This document shows positions 1-9,102 of a stretch of 64,000 nt of DNA, one piece after another. Source of the stretch: Clostridia bacterium (GTDB lineage Bacteria; Bacillota; Clostridia; Christensenellales; Aristaeellaceae). Each line of letters begins with the position of its first letter. The first letter of the stretch is position 1. Under the pieces are notes generated by a model. It was not told the origin of the DNA. It was given only the letters and a program-made list of their open reading frames with translations, and ran no database searches. The stretch covers positions 62,001-126,000 of the forward strand of contig JAFQKQ010000010.1 in NCBI GenBank assembly GCA_017396845.1, given 5' to 3'. The translations under genes and the position numbers were made by a program.

Positions 1-1
1 T

Positions 2-1063
2 TCGCTTGTGTCCGTCGGAAATAACGAAAGGTTTCGGCGGGCTGCAGAGAAGGCAAGGGCGGGAGAGGAGGTAACGCTTGCGTACCTTGGCGGTTCGATT
101 ACCGAAGGCGCTCTGGCACAGCCTCAGAGAACGAAGTGCTATGCGTATGTGTCGTGCGAGATTTTTAAGGAAAAGTATGCTTCGAATCCTGAAAACGTAC
201 GCTATGTGAACGCCGGCATATCGGGCACGCCGTCGCTTTTGGGTCTTACGCGGCTTGAAAAGGATATACTTTCCAAATCGCCCGATATCGTGTTTGTAGA
301 ATTCGCCGTGAACGATTCTACGGATCCCAAGAGCAAGATCGTATATGAAAGCCTTGTAAGAAGGCTGATCGCAAGCGAAACCGAGCCCGCGGTCATTTTG
401 ATTTTCACTATGATGAACTCCGGCTACAATGCGCAGCCGCATATGCAGCAAGTGGGCAAGCACTACGATTTAGGCATGATATCCATAAAGAACGCTATCA
501 GCCCTGAAATCACGCTTGGAAATATGACGTTTGCCGATTACTCCTCTGATTATGCCCATCCGACTACGGAGGGACATGCGTTTATCGCGGACATGATCGG
601 ATACTATTTTGACAAAGCAACTGAGGGAGACAGCGCGCCCTACGAGATTCCTCAGGATACCGTATACGGAAATGATTACGAAGCGCTTATCAATATTGAA
701 AAGGGCGATCCGGAAATCCTTGACAGAGGAAGCTTTCTCCACGGCGTATATCCCTGCTATACATATCTGTACGGCTGGAAGCGGACGGGCGGCGCAAACA
801 AGCCTATGACGCTTAAGATAGGCGCAAAGAGCATGACGATTGCCTATAGACAGGAAAAAAATACCTCCTGCGGAAGGCTTGAAATTGTGGTAGACGGCGA
901 AGTAGTAAAAACCATAAACGGCTATGACGACGGCGCCTGGGGCAATATCGTAACGGATGTGATTGATTTTGAGGATTCAAAGGAAAGAACGATTGAACTC
1001 AGAATGGCGCAGGGCGACGAAAGCAAGAGCTTCACGATTTACGATATCGCATATGTGAAATAG
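2..1063 (+). CDS. SGNH/GDSL-type hydrolase, 5' end probably outside the window
   Basis: Probable esterase or deacetylase of the SGNH superfamily, acting on acylated sugars or similar esters. Numbering from a GTG at base 8, the nucleophile block GGSITEG puts Ser at residue 30, block III has Asn in VEFAVND (about 102), and block V has the Asp/His pair in DYAHPTTEGH (181 and 184), so the catalytic set is complete. A C-terminal beta-rich part of about 120 residues follows. The frame stays open to the window edge and no ribosome site can be checked, so the start is uncertain and the gene is treated as 5' partial. No signal peptide is visible in what remains. It converges on the MATE exporter gene and shares a terminator with it. 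Confidence 0.85.
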   Translation, partial: SLVSVGNNERFRRAAEKARAGEEVTLAYLGGSITEGALAQPQRTKCYAYVSCEIFKEKYASNPENVRYVNAGISGTPSLLGLTRLEKDILSKSPDIVFVEFAVNDSTDPKSKIVYESLVRRLIASETEPAVILIFTMMNSGYNAQPHMQQVGKHYDLGMISIKNAISPEITLGNMTFADYSSDYAHPTTEGHAFIADMIGYYFDKATEGDSAPYEIPQDTVYGNDYEALINIEKGDPEILDRGSFLHGVYPCYTYLYGWKRTGGANKPMTLKIGAKSMTIAYRQEKNTSCGRLEIVVDGEVVKTINGYDDGAWGNIVTDVIDFEDSKERTIELRMAQGDESKSFTIYDIAYVK

Positions 1064-1071
1064 TGAGAACA

Positions 1072-1120
1072 AAAAAAGAGATGCTGCGGAAGGATGGATT
1101 TTACGCAGCATCTCTTTTTT
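1072..1120. terminator. Bidirectional intrinsic terminator
   Basis: A 17-bp perfect stem (arms 1072-1088 and 1104-1120) has an A run on the left and a T run on the right, so it can end transcription from both the SGNH hydrolase gene and the converging MATE gene. Its right arm touches the MATE stop codon. Confidence 0.85.
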
Positions 1121-2561
1121 ATGAAGCCTTTTGCAGCCTTGGTTTTTTGTCCTTGATCGCGTTGATCCACCTGCCGCTTCTGTAGCGCAGGAACATGAAA
1201 AACGCGCGGACAGCCTGATCGAAGCACATGCATGTGACGGCTTCGGGAAGTCCCAGATGGAAAACGCGAATGCACAGTACCGCGCCCAGCGCACGGATCA
1301 GCCAGTTGCCGGCGGCGGTGATGTAAAACGGCCAGCGGGTGTCGCCCGCGCCTCGAAGCGCGCCTGCGAGAATCCAGGCGATGACCTGTATGGGCTGAAC
1401 GAACGCCACAATGCGAAGGCACCTCATGGCGAGCGGGATGACGTCGGCGTCCTTGGATATGATTCGAACCATGGGATTGGCGAAAATATACAGCCCGGCG
1501 CCGGCAGCCAGCATGACGAGTACGCCGATCAAAACGGTATAGCGCACATATCGTTTGGCGAGCTCCGGTTTTTTCGCGCCGAGGGACTGTCCCACCAATG
1601 TGGTTGCGGAGGTTGCAAATGCAAACGCAGGCATAAACGACAGCGATTCCGCCGTTGAATACACGGTATTGGAAGCGACGGCTACTGTTCCGAGCGTCGC
1701 GATGGATTTTGTAACCACGATGCCGGACAGCGACATGCACATGCGCTCAAGCATTGCGGGGATGGAGAGCGACACTACGCGCCCGATGACGGCTTTATCG
1801 GGCTTATAGGAATCCTTTAAGGATATGCGCGTGGGATCCTTTTTGATAAACAGCATAACGGCCAGGGTCGTTCCGCCCAGGAACCACGAAAAGCCGGTAG
1901 AGAGCGCCGCGCCGCGTACGCCGAGCCCCGCGCCGAACATCCGGAACGACCAGTCGATATTCATGCAGTCGACGGCGATGCGGATGGTGTGCGGCTCGTG
2001 AATCAGGAGGTAGTTGCCGACTACGTTTAATATATTGACTACGATATTTATGCGAAGCGGCGTCTTTGTGTCGCCCCTTCCTCTGAATACCGAGCCCAGC
2101 ACCATCATCGCCATTGTGAAAATGCGGAAGCTCGAAGTGATCAATAGGTAATCCTGCGCAAGATACAGATATTCCTCCTCCGCGCCCATCCAAAGGGGAA
2201 TCAGCTTGTGGAGAAATACCGGAAGAAGCGCCAAGGGAAGACCTACGATCAGAAGCAGCAAAAGCGCATGACGGATATAGCTTTTGGCAGCCTCATAATC
2301 CTTAGCGCCCACGCTTCGGGCTACGTATGCGGTAATGCCTACGCCCAGCGCCATCACAACGCCGTTAATCAAAAATACAAACGAATTTGAAATGGAGATT
2401 GCCGCCGTCGCGGCCTTTCCCACAGAGCCGACCATTGCGGTATCTGCGAAGCTTACAAGCGTAGAGAGAATCTGCTCCAGAAATAGAGGCCATGCGAGAT
2501 AGAGGATAATTTTGAGCGGCGAATGCCTCTCGTCCGTCAGATCAAGCCTTTGTTTTGCCAT
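1119..2561 (-). CDS. MATE family efflux transporter
   Basis: A 480-residue polytopic membrane protein of the multidrug and toxin extrusion family, which couples Na+ or H+ entry to export of drugs or metabolites. About twelve hydrophobic segments form two similar halves. The N-terminal half shows the motif around PLFLEQILSTLVSFADTAMV, and RGRGDTKTPLRINI (around 160-175) and RGAGDTRWPFYITA (around 400-415) are the matching loops of the two halves, typical of MatE Pfam members. The length is normal. A clear promoter lies upstream at 2592-2620. It is a single-gene unit divergent from a small unknown gene; the substrate cannot be deduced. Confidence 0.93.
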   Translation of the reverse strand: MAKQRLDLTDERHSPLKIILYLAWPLFLEQILSTLVSFADTAMVGSVGKAATAAISISNSFVFLINGVVMALGVGITAYVARSVGAKDYEAAKSYIRHALLLLLIVGLPLALLPVFLHKLIPLWMGAEEEYLYLAQDYLLITSSFRIFTMAMMVLGSVFRGRGDTKTPLRINIVVNILNVVGNYLLIHEPHTIRIAVDCMNIDWSFRMFGAGLGVRGAALSTGFSWFLGGTTLAVMLFIKKDPTRISLKDSYKPDKAVIGRVVSLSIPAMLERMCMSLSGIVVTKSIATLGTVAVASNTVYSTAESLSFMPAFAFATSATTLVGQSLGAKKPELAKRYVRYTVLIGVLVMLAAGAGLYIFANPMVRIISKDADVIPLAMRCLRIVAFVQPIQVIAWILAGALRGAGDTRWPFYITAAGNWLIRALGAVLCIRVFHLGLPEAVTCMCFDQAVRAFFMFLRYRSGRWINAIKDKKPRLQKAS

Positions 2562-2591
2562 AAAGCGTCCTGCCTTTTTTATATTTATTTG

Positions 2592-2620
2592 AATATAGCA
2601 TCTTTATCTATATCTGTCAA
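2592..2620 (-). promoter_or_regulatory. Sigma-A type promoter for the MATE gene
   Basis: On the minus strand there is TTGACA (2615-2620), a 17-bp spacer and TATATT (2592-2597), correctly placed about 30 bp before the MATE start codon. Confidence 0.8.
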
Positions 2621-2697
2621 CCGAGTAGGACAGATTTCTTTATGAAAAGATGGATAGATTTCGGTGATTCAGAGATACAATCAAAAAAAGGGTATAT

Positions 2698-2949
2698 ATG
2701 GAAAGCATTGATGTTATAAAGAAAAACTGCGCGGCCTTGAATGCAAATTCTGAGCAATACCTTGCGTTCAATCATTCGGAGAAGATGCTGCCTCCGATTC
2801 CTGAAAAACCCGAAAGCGTATTTCGTCTTTCGTATACCTCAAACGGCGTACATGTATGGCTATACGCTTCTGAAAAGGTGCGAAAGTTTTCCACGGACGA
2901 AGCGGATGCAAGGAAGCTTTTAAAGGAAAAATCGCGCCTTGGCCGATGA
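2698..2949 (+). CDS. Small uncharacterised protein
   Basis: An 83-residue open frame that I do not recognise. It starts ATG after a modest AAGGG ribosome site five bases upstream. The composition is that of a soluble, charged protein (MESIDVIKKNCAALNANSEQ at the start, basic end KEKSRLGR), with no signal peptide or membrane segment. A central stretch around residues 38-60 (SVFRLSYTSNGVHVWLYAS) could form two beta strands. It stands alone, divergent from the MATE gene. It is called a gene because of its position, start signal and protein-like composition; it could still be spurious. Confidence 0.5.
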   Translation: MESIDVIKKNCAALNANSEQYLAFNHSEKMLPPIPEKPESVFRLSYTSNGVHVWLYASEKVRKFSTDEADARKLLKEKSRLGR

Positions 2950-3019
2950 GATATGAGGAACAGACAAGCCCAGGGCTCGGCCGGCCTAAGAAATCTCAGA
3001 GGCGGAATTCACGCTGAAA

Positions 3020-3045
3020 GGGGCCAACGGATCTCCGTTAGCCCC
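3020..3045. repeat. Short inverted repeat between converging genes
   Basis: Two 12-base arms with one mismatch (3020-3031 and 3034-3045) around a 2-base loop. No T run follows on either strand, so it is terminator-like at best. It lies between the small gene ending at 2949 and the BNR gene ending at 3086. Confidence 0.5.
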
Positions 3046-3085
3046 CAAAGGAAACAATCAGAACAGGAATATTGCGGTGTTTATT

Positions 3086-4333
3086 TTAATTGCCGCTCAG
3101 CGCCTCGATGGTCGGGGCGTTTTTTATATCCTCAATAGATAGGCGCATGTATACGACTCTGTGCCAGAGATGGGGGATGATAAAATGGATTTCATCATCT
3201 TTTACGATCATGTCCGTGTAGGAGATCTGGTGGTTATAAAACGGTTGATCGAAGCCGGGAAGACAGGCGTTTGCAAAGATGAGGCGCGGCTCAGTCCAGG
3301 TTTCGCCTTCGTCATAGGAAAAGGACGCCCAGAGCTCGGAACGGTCCGCCATGGTTTCCTCGTTTGAGCCGGAGAGCCCGGAGTAATTGCGGTCGTGATG
3401 CCGGTTATGGTGAAGGCACAAAAGTGCGGAGCCAACGTTCACGATCATCGCAGGCGCGTCGGGATGAACGAGCGGCGTGGGGGAGGGGGTATCCCAGGTT
3501 ACGCCGTCGTCGCGGGAGAGCGTCTTATAGAGGCGGCCGGAGGGGGTTCTGATCATCATGAGAACGCGTCCGTTTCCGAGATTGATTGCCCGCCCCTCGT
3601 CCATGCGTTCATAGCCCGGACACTGGAAACCCTTTCTGCGGCCGGGCGGCGTTATGCGCCAGGTGTTTCCTTTGTCTATGCTTCTTAATACGTACTGAAA
3701 GGTTTCAAGCGGCCTGTCCGTATGCCAATAGGCCTCGTGGCTTCCGATGATCCATGCGCCCGAATCCGTTTCGCACATGCGGGTGACCGACATGCCCTGA
3801 TAATCCGGGTCCTCTTCGGGACGGATGAGCTTCGGCCCGTTCCATGTATACCCGTCGTCATGCGATACGTAAAAGCCGATCGGCGCGTTCTCTACGGTCT
3901 TCGTGTCCGGCTTGTAGGCTTCCTCGACAGGCTGCGTGCCGAAGCAGTAAATGTCTTTTGAGCCCTTCGGAATCAGAGGAATAAAGCCGTGCTGCGCAGT
4001 CTGAAAGCCGGTGGCGCTGATCGGACCTGTCCACGAACGCCCGTCGTCTTTGGAGCGGAACATCACCATGCGGTTTGCATGAATCCCTTCTGTATACCCT
4101 TTTCCCACCGGGAACATCACCATAAGCTCACCCGCGGGCGTATAGGTTCCTCTCGTTTCGCATACGCGGTCTTCTCCGGCAGCCTCGTAAAGTACCTTTC
4201 CGACCGCGCCCTTTACGGTAATCAGCTGCGCTTCTTCATGATAGATGAGGCCGTTCGGCAGCGCGTCCGTAAAAAGCTTCGAGCTTTCGTTTCCACCGAG
4301 CCTGACTTCCTTTTTTACCGGATATCTTCTCAT
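3086..4333 (-). CDS. BNR-repeat (sialidase superfamily) protein
   Basis: A 415-residue six-bladed beta-propeller protein of the sialidase/neuraminidase superfamily. Five Asp boxes (S-x-D-x-G-x-T-W) are visible: SKDDGRSW, SHDDGYTW, SIDKGNTW, SRDDGVTW and SYDEGETW. There is no signal peptide, so it should act in the cytoplasm on imported glycans. The usual FRIP motif of true sialidases is not obvious near the N terminus, so the substrate may not be sialic acid. The start is set by an AGGAG site just upstream. The gene follows the ABC importer operon but is separated from it by a terminator hairpin at 4356-4391. Exo-sialidase, or a related glycosidase or lyase, is the best guess. Confidence 0.75.
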   Translation of the reverse strand: MRRYPVKKEVRLGGNESSKLFTDALPNGLIYHEEAQLITVKGAVGKVLYEAAGEDRVCETRGTYTPAGELMVMFPVGKGYTEGIHANRMVMFRSKDDGRSWTGPISATGFQTAQHGFIPLIPKGSKDIYCFGTQPVEEAYKPDTKTVENAPIGFYVSHDDGYTWNGPKLIRPEEDPDYQGMSVTRMCETDSGAWIIGSHEAYWHTDRPLETFQYVLRSIDKGNTWRITPPGRRKGFQCPGYERMDEGRAINLGNGRVLMMIRTPSGRLYKTLSRDDGVTWDTPSPTPLVHPDAPAMIVNVGSALLCLHHNRHHDRNYSGLSGSNEETMADRSELWASFSYDEGETWTEPRLIFANACLPGFDQPFYNHQISYTDMIVKDDEIHFIIPHLWHRVVYMRLSIEDIKNAPTIEALSGN

Positions 4334-4355
4334 TTGACAACTCCTTTTTCATAAT

Positions 4356-4391
4356 AAAAAGTCTCCCGCAGCGGGATGCACTACGGGAGAC
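4356..4391 (-). terminator. Intrinsic terminator after the ABC permease gene
   Basis: The stem GTCTCCCG/CGGGAGAC (arms 4361-4368 and 4384-4391) is followed on the minus strand by five T residues (4356-4360). It lies between the last permease gene and the BNR gene, and would reduce or stop read-through into it. Confidence 0.75.
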
Positions 4392-4404
4392 AGAATGTGA
4401 GAGA

Positions 4405-5307
4405 TTAACCCTTTACGGAGCCGACCATAACGCCCTTTACGAAGTACTTCTGAACGAAGGGGTATACGACGATGATCGGGGTTGCGGTTACAACGATAAC
4501 CGCGCAGCGAAGGGAGGTGGAGGCGGGCTTTACGTCCATCATTTCGTACTGCTCCGCGCCGAGGCCTTCCAGGTCGCTTACGGAGTTGATGATGTTTCTC
4601 AGAATGTTCTGCATGGGCAGCTTTTCATAGCTGTTGATGTAGAGCATTGCGTCGAACCAGCTGTTCCAGTGACCGACCGCGTAGAATAGACCGATGGTGG
4701 CCAGAACCGCCTGAGACAGCGGAAGGGTTACGCGGTAGAAGATCTGCCACTGGTTTGCGCCGTCGATCAGCGCGGCTTCTTCAAGGCTCTCAGGGATTGC
4801 ATAGAAGAAGTTTCTCATGATGAACATATTCCATGCACTGACAAGGCCGGGAATGATCAGAGACCAGCGGCTGTCGATGAGACCAAAGAGCTTTACGACC
4901 ATGTATCCGGGAATCAGACCGCCGGAGAAAAGCATGGTGAAGAACACAAGGCCGTTAACGCTGATTCTGCCCTTCAGATACCTTTTAGAAAGGCTGTACG
5001 CCATGAGCGCGGTAACTGTAAGGGAGAGGAAGGTACCGACGATGGTTCTGAAAAGCGTATTTGAGTAGGCGCGGATGATGTTTGAGCGGCAGTTCCAAAG
5101 ATACTCGTAGGAACCAAGATCAATATCCTCCGGCCAGAGGATGAATACGCCGCGGCGCGCGATTTCGGAGGCGCTTACAAAGGAGTTTACGACGACGGAA
5201 AGAACGGGAACCAGTATGATGACAACCAGCAGAAGCATGATCATTACGTTTACCGCGTCAAAGATCATCATACCCTTGGAGCGAATTTTGTTTTTATTCT
5301 TAGCCAT
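4405..5307 (-). CDS. Carbohydrate ABC transporter permease (YtcP/MalG-like)
   Basis: One of the two inner-membrane permeases of a sugar importer. It has six predicted membrane segments and the EAA loop that docks the ATPase (EEAALIDGANQWQIFYRVTL, about residues 180-200), as in CUT1-family permeases of the YtcP type. An earlier in-frame ATG exists at 5340, but the ATG at 5307 is preferred: it has a strong GGAGG site and overlaps the stop codon of the preceding permease gene by one base (TAATG), implying translational coupling. That gives 300 residues, normal for the family. No ATPase gene is nearby, so a shared MsmX/UgpC-type ATPase elsewhere probably serves this importer. Confidence 0.93.
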   Translation of the reverse strand: MAKNKNKIRSKGMMIFDAVNVMIMLLLVVIILVPVLSVVVNSFVSASEIARRGVFILWPEDIDLGSYEYLWNCRSNIIRAYSNTLFRTIVGTFLSLTVTALMAYSLSKRYLKGRISVNGLVFFTMLFSGGLIPGYMVVKLFGLIDSRWSLIIPGLVSAWNMFIMRNFFYAIPESLEEAALIDGANQWQIFYRVTLPLSQAVLATIGLFYAVGHWNSWFDAMLYINSYEKLPMQNILRNIINSVSDLEGLGAEQYEMMDVKPASTSLRCAVIVVTATPIIVVYPFVQKYFVKGVMVGSVKG

Positions 5308-6263
5308 TACCAAATTCCCTCCTGTCCCAGCTTTTTGCACAGCGTGTTGGAGCCGATAACCATGATCATTGCGATGATCGAGGAGAAGAGGCCTACAGCC
5401 GTGGAGTAGGAATAGCTGTTATTGATGAGACCTTCGCGGTATACGAACGTATTGATAACGTCTGCAGTGTCGTAAATGGCCTCGTTGTAAAGAAGCAGGA
5501 TTTTCTCCTGACCTACATTCAGAAGGTTACCTACGTTCAAAACCAGCTGCAGCGTGATAACGGGCATGATGCCGGGGATGGTTACATGCCACATCTTGCG
5601 GAATACGCCCGCACCGTCGAGTTCGGCGGCTTCATACAGGCTCGCGTCTACGCCGGAAATTGCGGCTAGATAGATAATCGTGTTCCAGCCGATGGACTGC
5701 CATACGCCGGAAATTACGAAAATGGATCGGAAGTATTTGGGGTCACCTAGGAAATATATAGGCTGTCTGCCGAAGGCATTGATGATGGTGTTGAGAAGAC
5801 CGCCGTCGGTAGACAGGATATTTCGAATGATACCGGCTACGATAACGATAGAGAGGAAGTGCGGAAGATAGGAAATCGTCTGCACGATCTTCTTGAATCG
5901 CAACCACCGAAGCTCATTGATCATGAGCGCAAGGAAAATAGCAAGGGGGAAGCCCCACAGAAGCGAATAGAAGCTTAAGAGGAATGTATTGCGCATAAGC
6001 CTCCAGAAGTAATAGGAGGACAGGAAGCGCTCAAACCAGTAGAAACCGAACCATTCGGAGGTAAAGATACCTTCGATGCCGAAAAACGGCTTGTAGTTCT
6101 GGAACGAAATCACGATACCTACCATCGGCAGATACTTAAAGCAGATGAAGTAGAGAAGACCCGGCAGAAGGAACAGGTACAAAAGCCAGTCCTTTTTCAG
6201 ATAGAAAAGTATGCCCTTCTTCTTCTTAGAAGGCGCTATTACGCGAGCATTTTCCGTATTCAT
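5307..6263 (-). CDS. Carbohydrate ABC transporter permease (LplB-like)
   Basis: A 318-residue permease with about six membrane segments. A basic N-terminal tail (PSKKKKGILFYLKKDWLLYL) precedes the first segment, and the ATPase-docking loop is YEAAELDGAGVFRKMWHVTI (about 215-235). It resembles LplB, the partner of YtcP-type permeases for oligosaccharide or polysaccharide-derived sugars. It pairs with the overlapping downstream permease gene and follows the binding-protein gene after a stable hairpin. The start is supported by a purine-rich ribosome site close upstream. Confidence 0.93.
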   Translation of the reverse strand: MNTENARVIAPSKKKKGILFYLKKDWLLYLFLLPGLLYFICFKYLPMVGIVISFQNYKPFFGIEGIFTSEWFGFYWFERFLSSYYFWRLMRNTFLLSFYSLLWGFPLAIFLALMINELRWLRFKKIVQTISYLPHFLSIVIVAGIIRNILSTDGGLLNTIINAFGRQPIYFLGDPKYFRSIFVISGVWQSIGWNTIIYLAAISGVDASLYEAAELDGAGVFRKMWHVTIPGIMPVITLQLVLNVGNLLNVGQEKILLLYNEAIYDTADVINTFVYREGLINNSYSYSTAVGLFSSIIAMIMVIGSNTLCKKLGQEGIW

Positions 6264-6312
6264 TAAAGTATCTCACCTCGTTTAAGGATCAGGGCACGAT
6301 TATCTTTTGGAT

Positions 6313-6343
6313 GCGCGTCCCCGCACAAAACGCGGGGACGCGC
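6313..6343 (-). terminator. Stable hairpin between binding-protein and permease genes
   Basis: A 12-bp perfect GC-rich stem (6313-6324 with 6332-6343) without a long T run. Such hairpins behind binding-protein genes usually stabilise the upstream mRNA or attenuate the permease genes, giving an excess of binding protein. That role is inferred from position. Confidence 0.7.
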
Positions 6344-6356
6344 AAAAGTATGTCAA

Positions 6357-7913
6357 TTAGGCGGCAGTGTCAAGATAGAGTTCCCACTGACGGGTGTACT
6401 CATCGATAACTTCCTGCAGGCCTGCGGCGTACAGTTCTTCGACGAACTGGTCGAACTCGGCGAGGTCGCGCTCACCGGTAACGAACTTGAGGCAGTTCTC
6501 GGCGTAGTAGGTGTTAACGTCGCCGTTGGAGGGAGCATTGAGGCTCAGAGCTTCGGTGTCGAAGGTGCAGGCCCAGGTCTCACCGGGCATGATGCACATT
6601 TCTTCGGTCAGAGCGAGCTTCTCCTGCAGCCACAGGTTGTGCATATCCTGACGTCCGTCCTCGTAGAATTCGCTGGTCAGAATTTCGGTGGGGAGACCGA
6701 GGGATACGCAGAAGTCGCGGGCGTATACGCGGGCGCCTTCGAGATCCTTCTTGATCTTGTTGTTCTCAACGGCAGCGGGATCGGCGGGATCATAGATCCA
6801 GTGCTCGTTCTCGAAGCCGATGCAGGTGGTGTTGTAGTTGTAGGAATCATAGGACCAAGCAACGAACTTGAGGAGAGCCTCAACGTTCTGGCACTTGGAG
6901 GAGATCAGCAGGCCCTGGGGAGAACGGGTGCCGTTCTGGGTCTGGATCTTAACGCCGTTGTCGCCAACGATACCATTCTCGTTGATGGTGTATACGTAGG
7001 TGTACTTGTCGTAGTCGAAGTCAGGCATGTTGGCCTCGAGGTTTGCATTCTCAAGGGTTACACGGCTGTACCAGTGTGCGGTTGCGGCGACAGCGCCGGA
7101 AGCGATGTACTGGCGGAGAGTGGTGGCATCCCAGGAGAAGCACTCGGAGTGGAAGATGCCGTCGTTGTACCACTGGTTCATCTTCGCGAGGAAGTCTTCA
7201 TAGCCTTCTGCGAGGTAGTAGGGCATAACGTCGCCGTTGTCAGCGAGCCAGAAGCCCTTACCGGTCTCAACATAGCCGCCCAGGAAGGTCATTTCGAGGT
7301 CGGAGAGGCTGGAGGTGGCCAGAGCGATGGTGCCACCGTTTCCGTAGAAATCAGCTTCCTTTACCGCGTAGATGTACTCTTCGAGCTCTTCGATGGTGGA
7401 GGGGATTTCCATATCGAGGGCCTCGAGGTAGTCATTGCGGAAGAATACGGGGTAAGCTGCGGTGGAGTTGTTGCGCGGGATGGCCCACAGAACGCCCTGA
7501 TCGTCGGTCAGACCTTCAACAGATCCGTACCAGGGGCTCCAGATGTCGATGAGCTTCTTGAGATCTTCGTTGTCCTTGTAAGCATCGAGGTTGGTGATGA
7601 TGCCGTCAGCGGCATATTCCTTCCAGTTTCCCCACCAAGCGTCGAGCTGATCGCCGCTGGCAAGAAGTACGGAAAGCTTCTGCGCCTCGTCGCCGGACGG
7701 GGGCTGGATGATGTCGACCTTTACGCCGACCTGCTCAATGATGTAATCCTGCATGGCCTTGTACATTTCCGCTTCGGTACCTGCGGAAACAGAGAAAGCG
7801 CCGGAGTTGTTGTAGAAGACGATGTAGGGAACATCAGCTTCTGCGAACGCGGTGGTGCCGAGAGACAGCGCGAGAACGAGCGCGAGCATCAGGGCAAAGA
7901 ACTTCCTGGTCAT
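6357..7913 (-). CDS. Extracellular sugar-binding protein of the ABC importer
   Basis: A 518-residue family 1 solute-binding protein that should capture an oligosaccharide outside the membrane and deliver it to the two permeases. It begins with a typical signal peptide (basic MTRK, hydrophobic core to about residue 20, cleavage near TAFA-EA). No lipobox cysteine follows, unlike most Gram-positive binding proteins of this kind, so it is predicted to be released by signal peptidase I rather than lipid-anchored. The mature part is acidic and aromatic-rich, as usual for carbohydrate binders. It is the first gene of the importer operon, with the AraC regulator gene directly upstream on the same strand. 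Confidence 0.93.
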   Translation of the reverse strand: MTRKFFALMLALVLALSLGTTAFAEADVPYIVFYNNSGAFSVSAGTEAEMYKAMQDYIIEQVGVKVDIIQPPSGDEAQKLSVLLASGDQLDAWWGNWKEYAADGIITNLDAYKDNEDLKKLIDIWSPWYGSVEGLTDDQGVLWAIPRNNSTAAYPVFFRNDYLEALDMEIPSTIEELEEYIYAVKEADFYGNGGTIALATSSLSDLEMTFLGGYVETGKGFWLADNGDVMPYYLAEGYEDFLAKMNQWYNDGIFHSECFSWDATTLRQYIASGAVAATAHWYSRVTLENANLEANMPDFDYDKYTYVYTINENGIVGDNGVKIQTQNGTRSPQGLLISSKCQNVEALLKFVAWSYDSYNYNTTCIGFENEHWIYDPADPAAVENNKIKKDLEGARVYARDFCVSLGLPTEILTSEFYEDGRQDMHNLWLQEKLALTEEMCIMPGETWACTFDTEALSLNAPSNGDVNTYYAENCLKFVTGERDLAEFDQFVEELYAAGLQEVIDEYTRQWELYLDTAA

Positions 7914-7964
7914 GATGATTTCCTCCCATTTGTTTTTTATAATCGCCGCCTTTTCGGGCGGTAA

Positions 7965-8834
7965 TTATTTTGTTTTGTTATCTTTCGGCAAACCGCTGCC
8001 GTCAAAGCGGGAAAACGAGCCGCTGCCGTTTCCGTGCCTGAGCTGATTCCGATACTGAGCGGGCGTATGCTTCAGGATGCTTTTAAAGGCCTGTGTAAAG
8101 TACGAGGCGCTGGAATAGCCGCATTTGACGGCGATATCGGATATCGGGATGTTGGGATTTGAAAGCAGGCGCCTTGCCATATTGATTCGCCGGTCGGATA
8201 TGTATTCCATTACCGTCATGTTGGTCTTGTCCTTGAAGTAGTGGCACATGTAATACTTGTCGATATGAACGTGCTTGGCGATATCGTCAAGCGAAAGCTT
8301 TTCACTGATGTGATGGTTGATGTATGCCAGAATGTGATCAATCAATTCGCTGCTTGCGTCGTCGATCGGCTTTGCGGCGGACGCAATCGATAAAAGGCGG
8401 AAAAAGTCGCCCCAGAGCAGAAATTCGTTTTCATCGCCTTTTTTGCCGAAGCGGTCATTCACGGAACGAAACAAACGGTCCGCCTCCGCCGCCTCTTTTT
8501 CGCCCAGCGGGCAGCAGGAGCCGCTTCGCTGAAAGAACAGCTTCTCCACTTCGTTCGTCAGATTCATGCTGTCTGCGATTCGCGCAAAGGCGTCCATGGA
8601 AAAAATCAGCTTGTTTCGGGTATACGTTTCATGGTTGACGGGCGTAGTGCCGTGCGTCTCCGTGCCGTCGATCAGATATAAAGCGCCCGACAGTATGGGA
8701 TAAAGCGTATCCCGGATCAGCACCTGTCCTTCGCCCTCGACGACCTGAATCATCTCCAGGCAGTCGCTGTGCGCGTGATGCGTATGCGTAAGCGCATCCT
8801 TGCCCCGCTGGTGATACTCCAGTTCGTAAAACAT
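7965..8834 (-). CDS. AraC family transcriptional regulator with cupin sensor
   Basis: The N-terminal half contains a cupin-like sensor domain with HTHHAHSDCLEMIQV and a GEGQVLI turn. The C-terminal hundred residues are an AraC double helix-turn-helix: KLSLDDIAKHVHIDKYYMCH, then IAVKCGYSSASYFTQAFKSI. It most likely senses a sugar and activates the neighbouring importer and the divergent BNR/aldolase genes. An ATG at 8849 has no ribosome site, while the ATG at 8834 follows GAGGG at good spacing, so 8834 is chosen, giving 289 residues. A Gly/Ser-rich tail after the HTH is unusual but short. Confidence 0.9.
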   Translation of the reverse strand: MFYELEYHQRGKDALTHTHHAHSDCLEMIQVVEGEGQVLIRDTLYPILSGALYLIDGTETHGTTPVNHETYTRNKLIFSMDAFARIADSMNLTNEVEKLFFQRSGSCCPLGEKEAAEADRLFRSVNDRFGKKGDENEFLLWGDFFRLLSIASAAKPIDDASSELIDHILAYINHHISEKLSLDDIAKHVHIDKYYMCHYFKDKTNMTVMEYISDRRINMARRLLSNPNIPISDIAVKCGYSSASYFTQAFKSILKHTPAQYRNQLRHGNGSGSFSRFDGSGLPKDNKTK

Positions 8835-8956
8835 ATATCCCTCACTCATACTATATCATAATTTACTATATCATATATTATGTAATAAAACAATCGTCAT
8901 AAAGCAGTCGCCAATATATTCCGCATGTAATGTAGAAATCTTGCTGTGTATCTACC

Positions 8957-8985
8957 TTGTATTAATCTCTGTAAGCAGGTATAAT
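8957..8985 (+). promoter_or_regulatory. Promoter for the BNR-BNR-aldolase operon
   Basis: TTGTAT (8957-8962), a 17-bp spacer and a perfect TATAAT (8980-8985). The long leader to 9103 contains a possible nested hairpin (AATGAAG 8989-8995 with CTTCATT 9020-9026, inner AGGCA/TGCCT). The 250-bp divergent region is AT-rich, as expected for an AraC target, but I could not define an operator. Confidence 0.7.
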
Positions 8986-9102
8986 TAAAATGAAGTTTTG
9001 TAGGCATATTTGCCTGCGGCTTCATTTTCGGATGATTACGGCTGAATATATTTACTGCTGCGGCGCTTCGGCCTGCAGGTGGTAAAGGCGGAGGGAAATA
9101 TC

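Noticed and set aside
6639..7964. 441-residue open frame on the plus strand
   Set aside because: Antisense to the sugar-binding protein gene, Gly/Val-rich and without recognisable domains.
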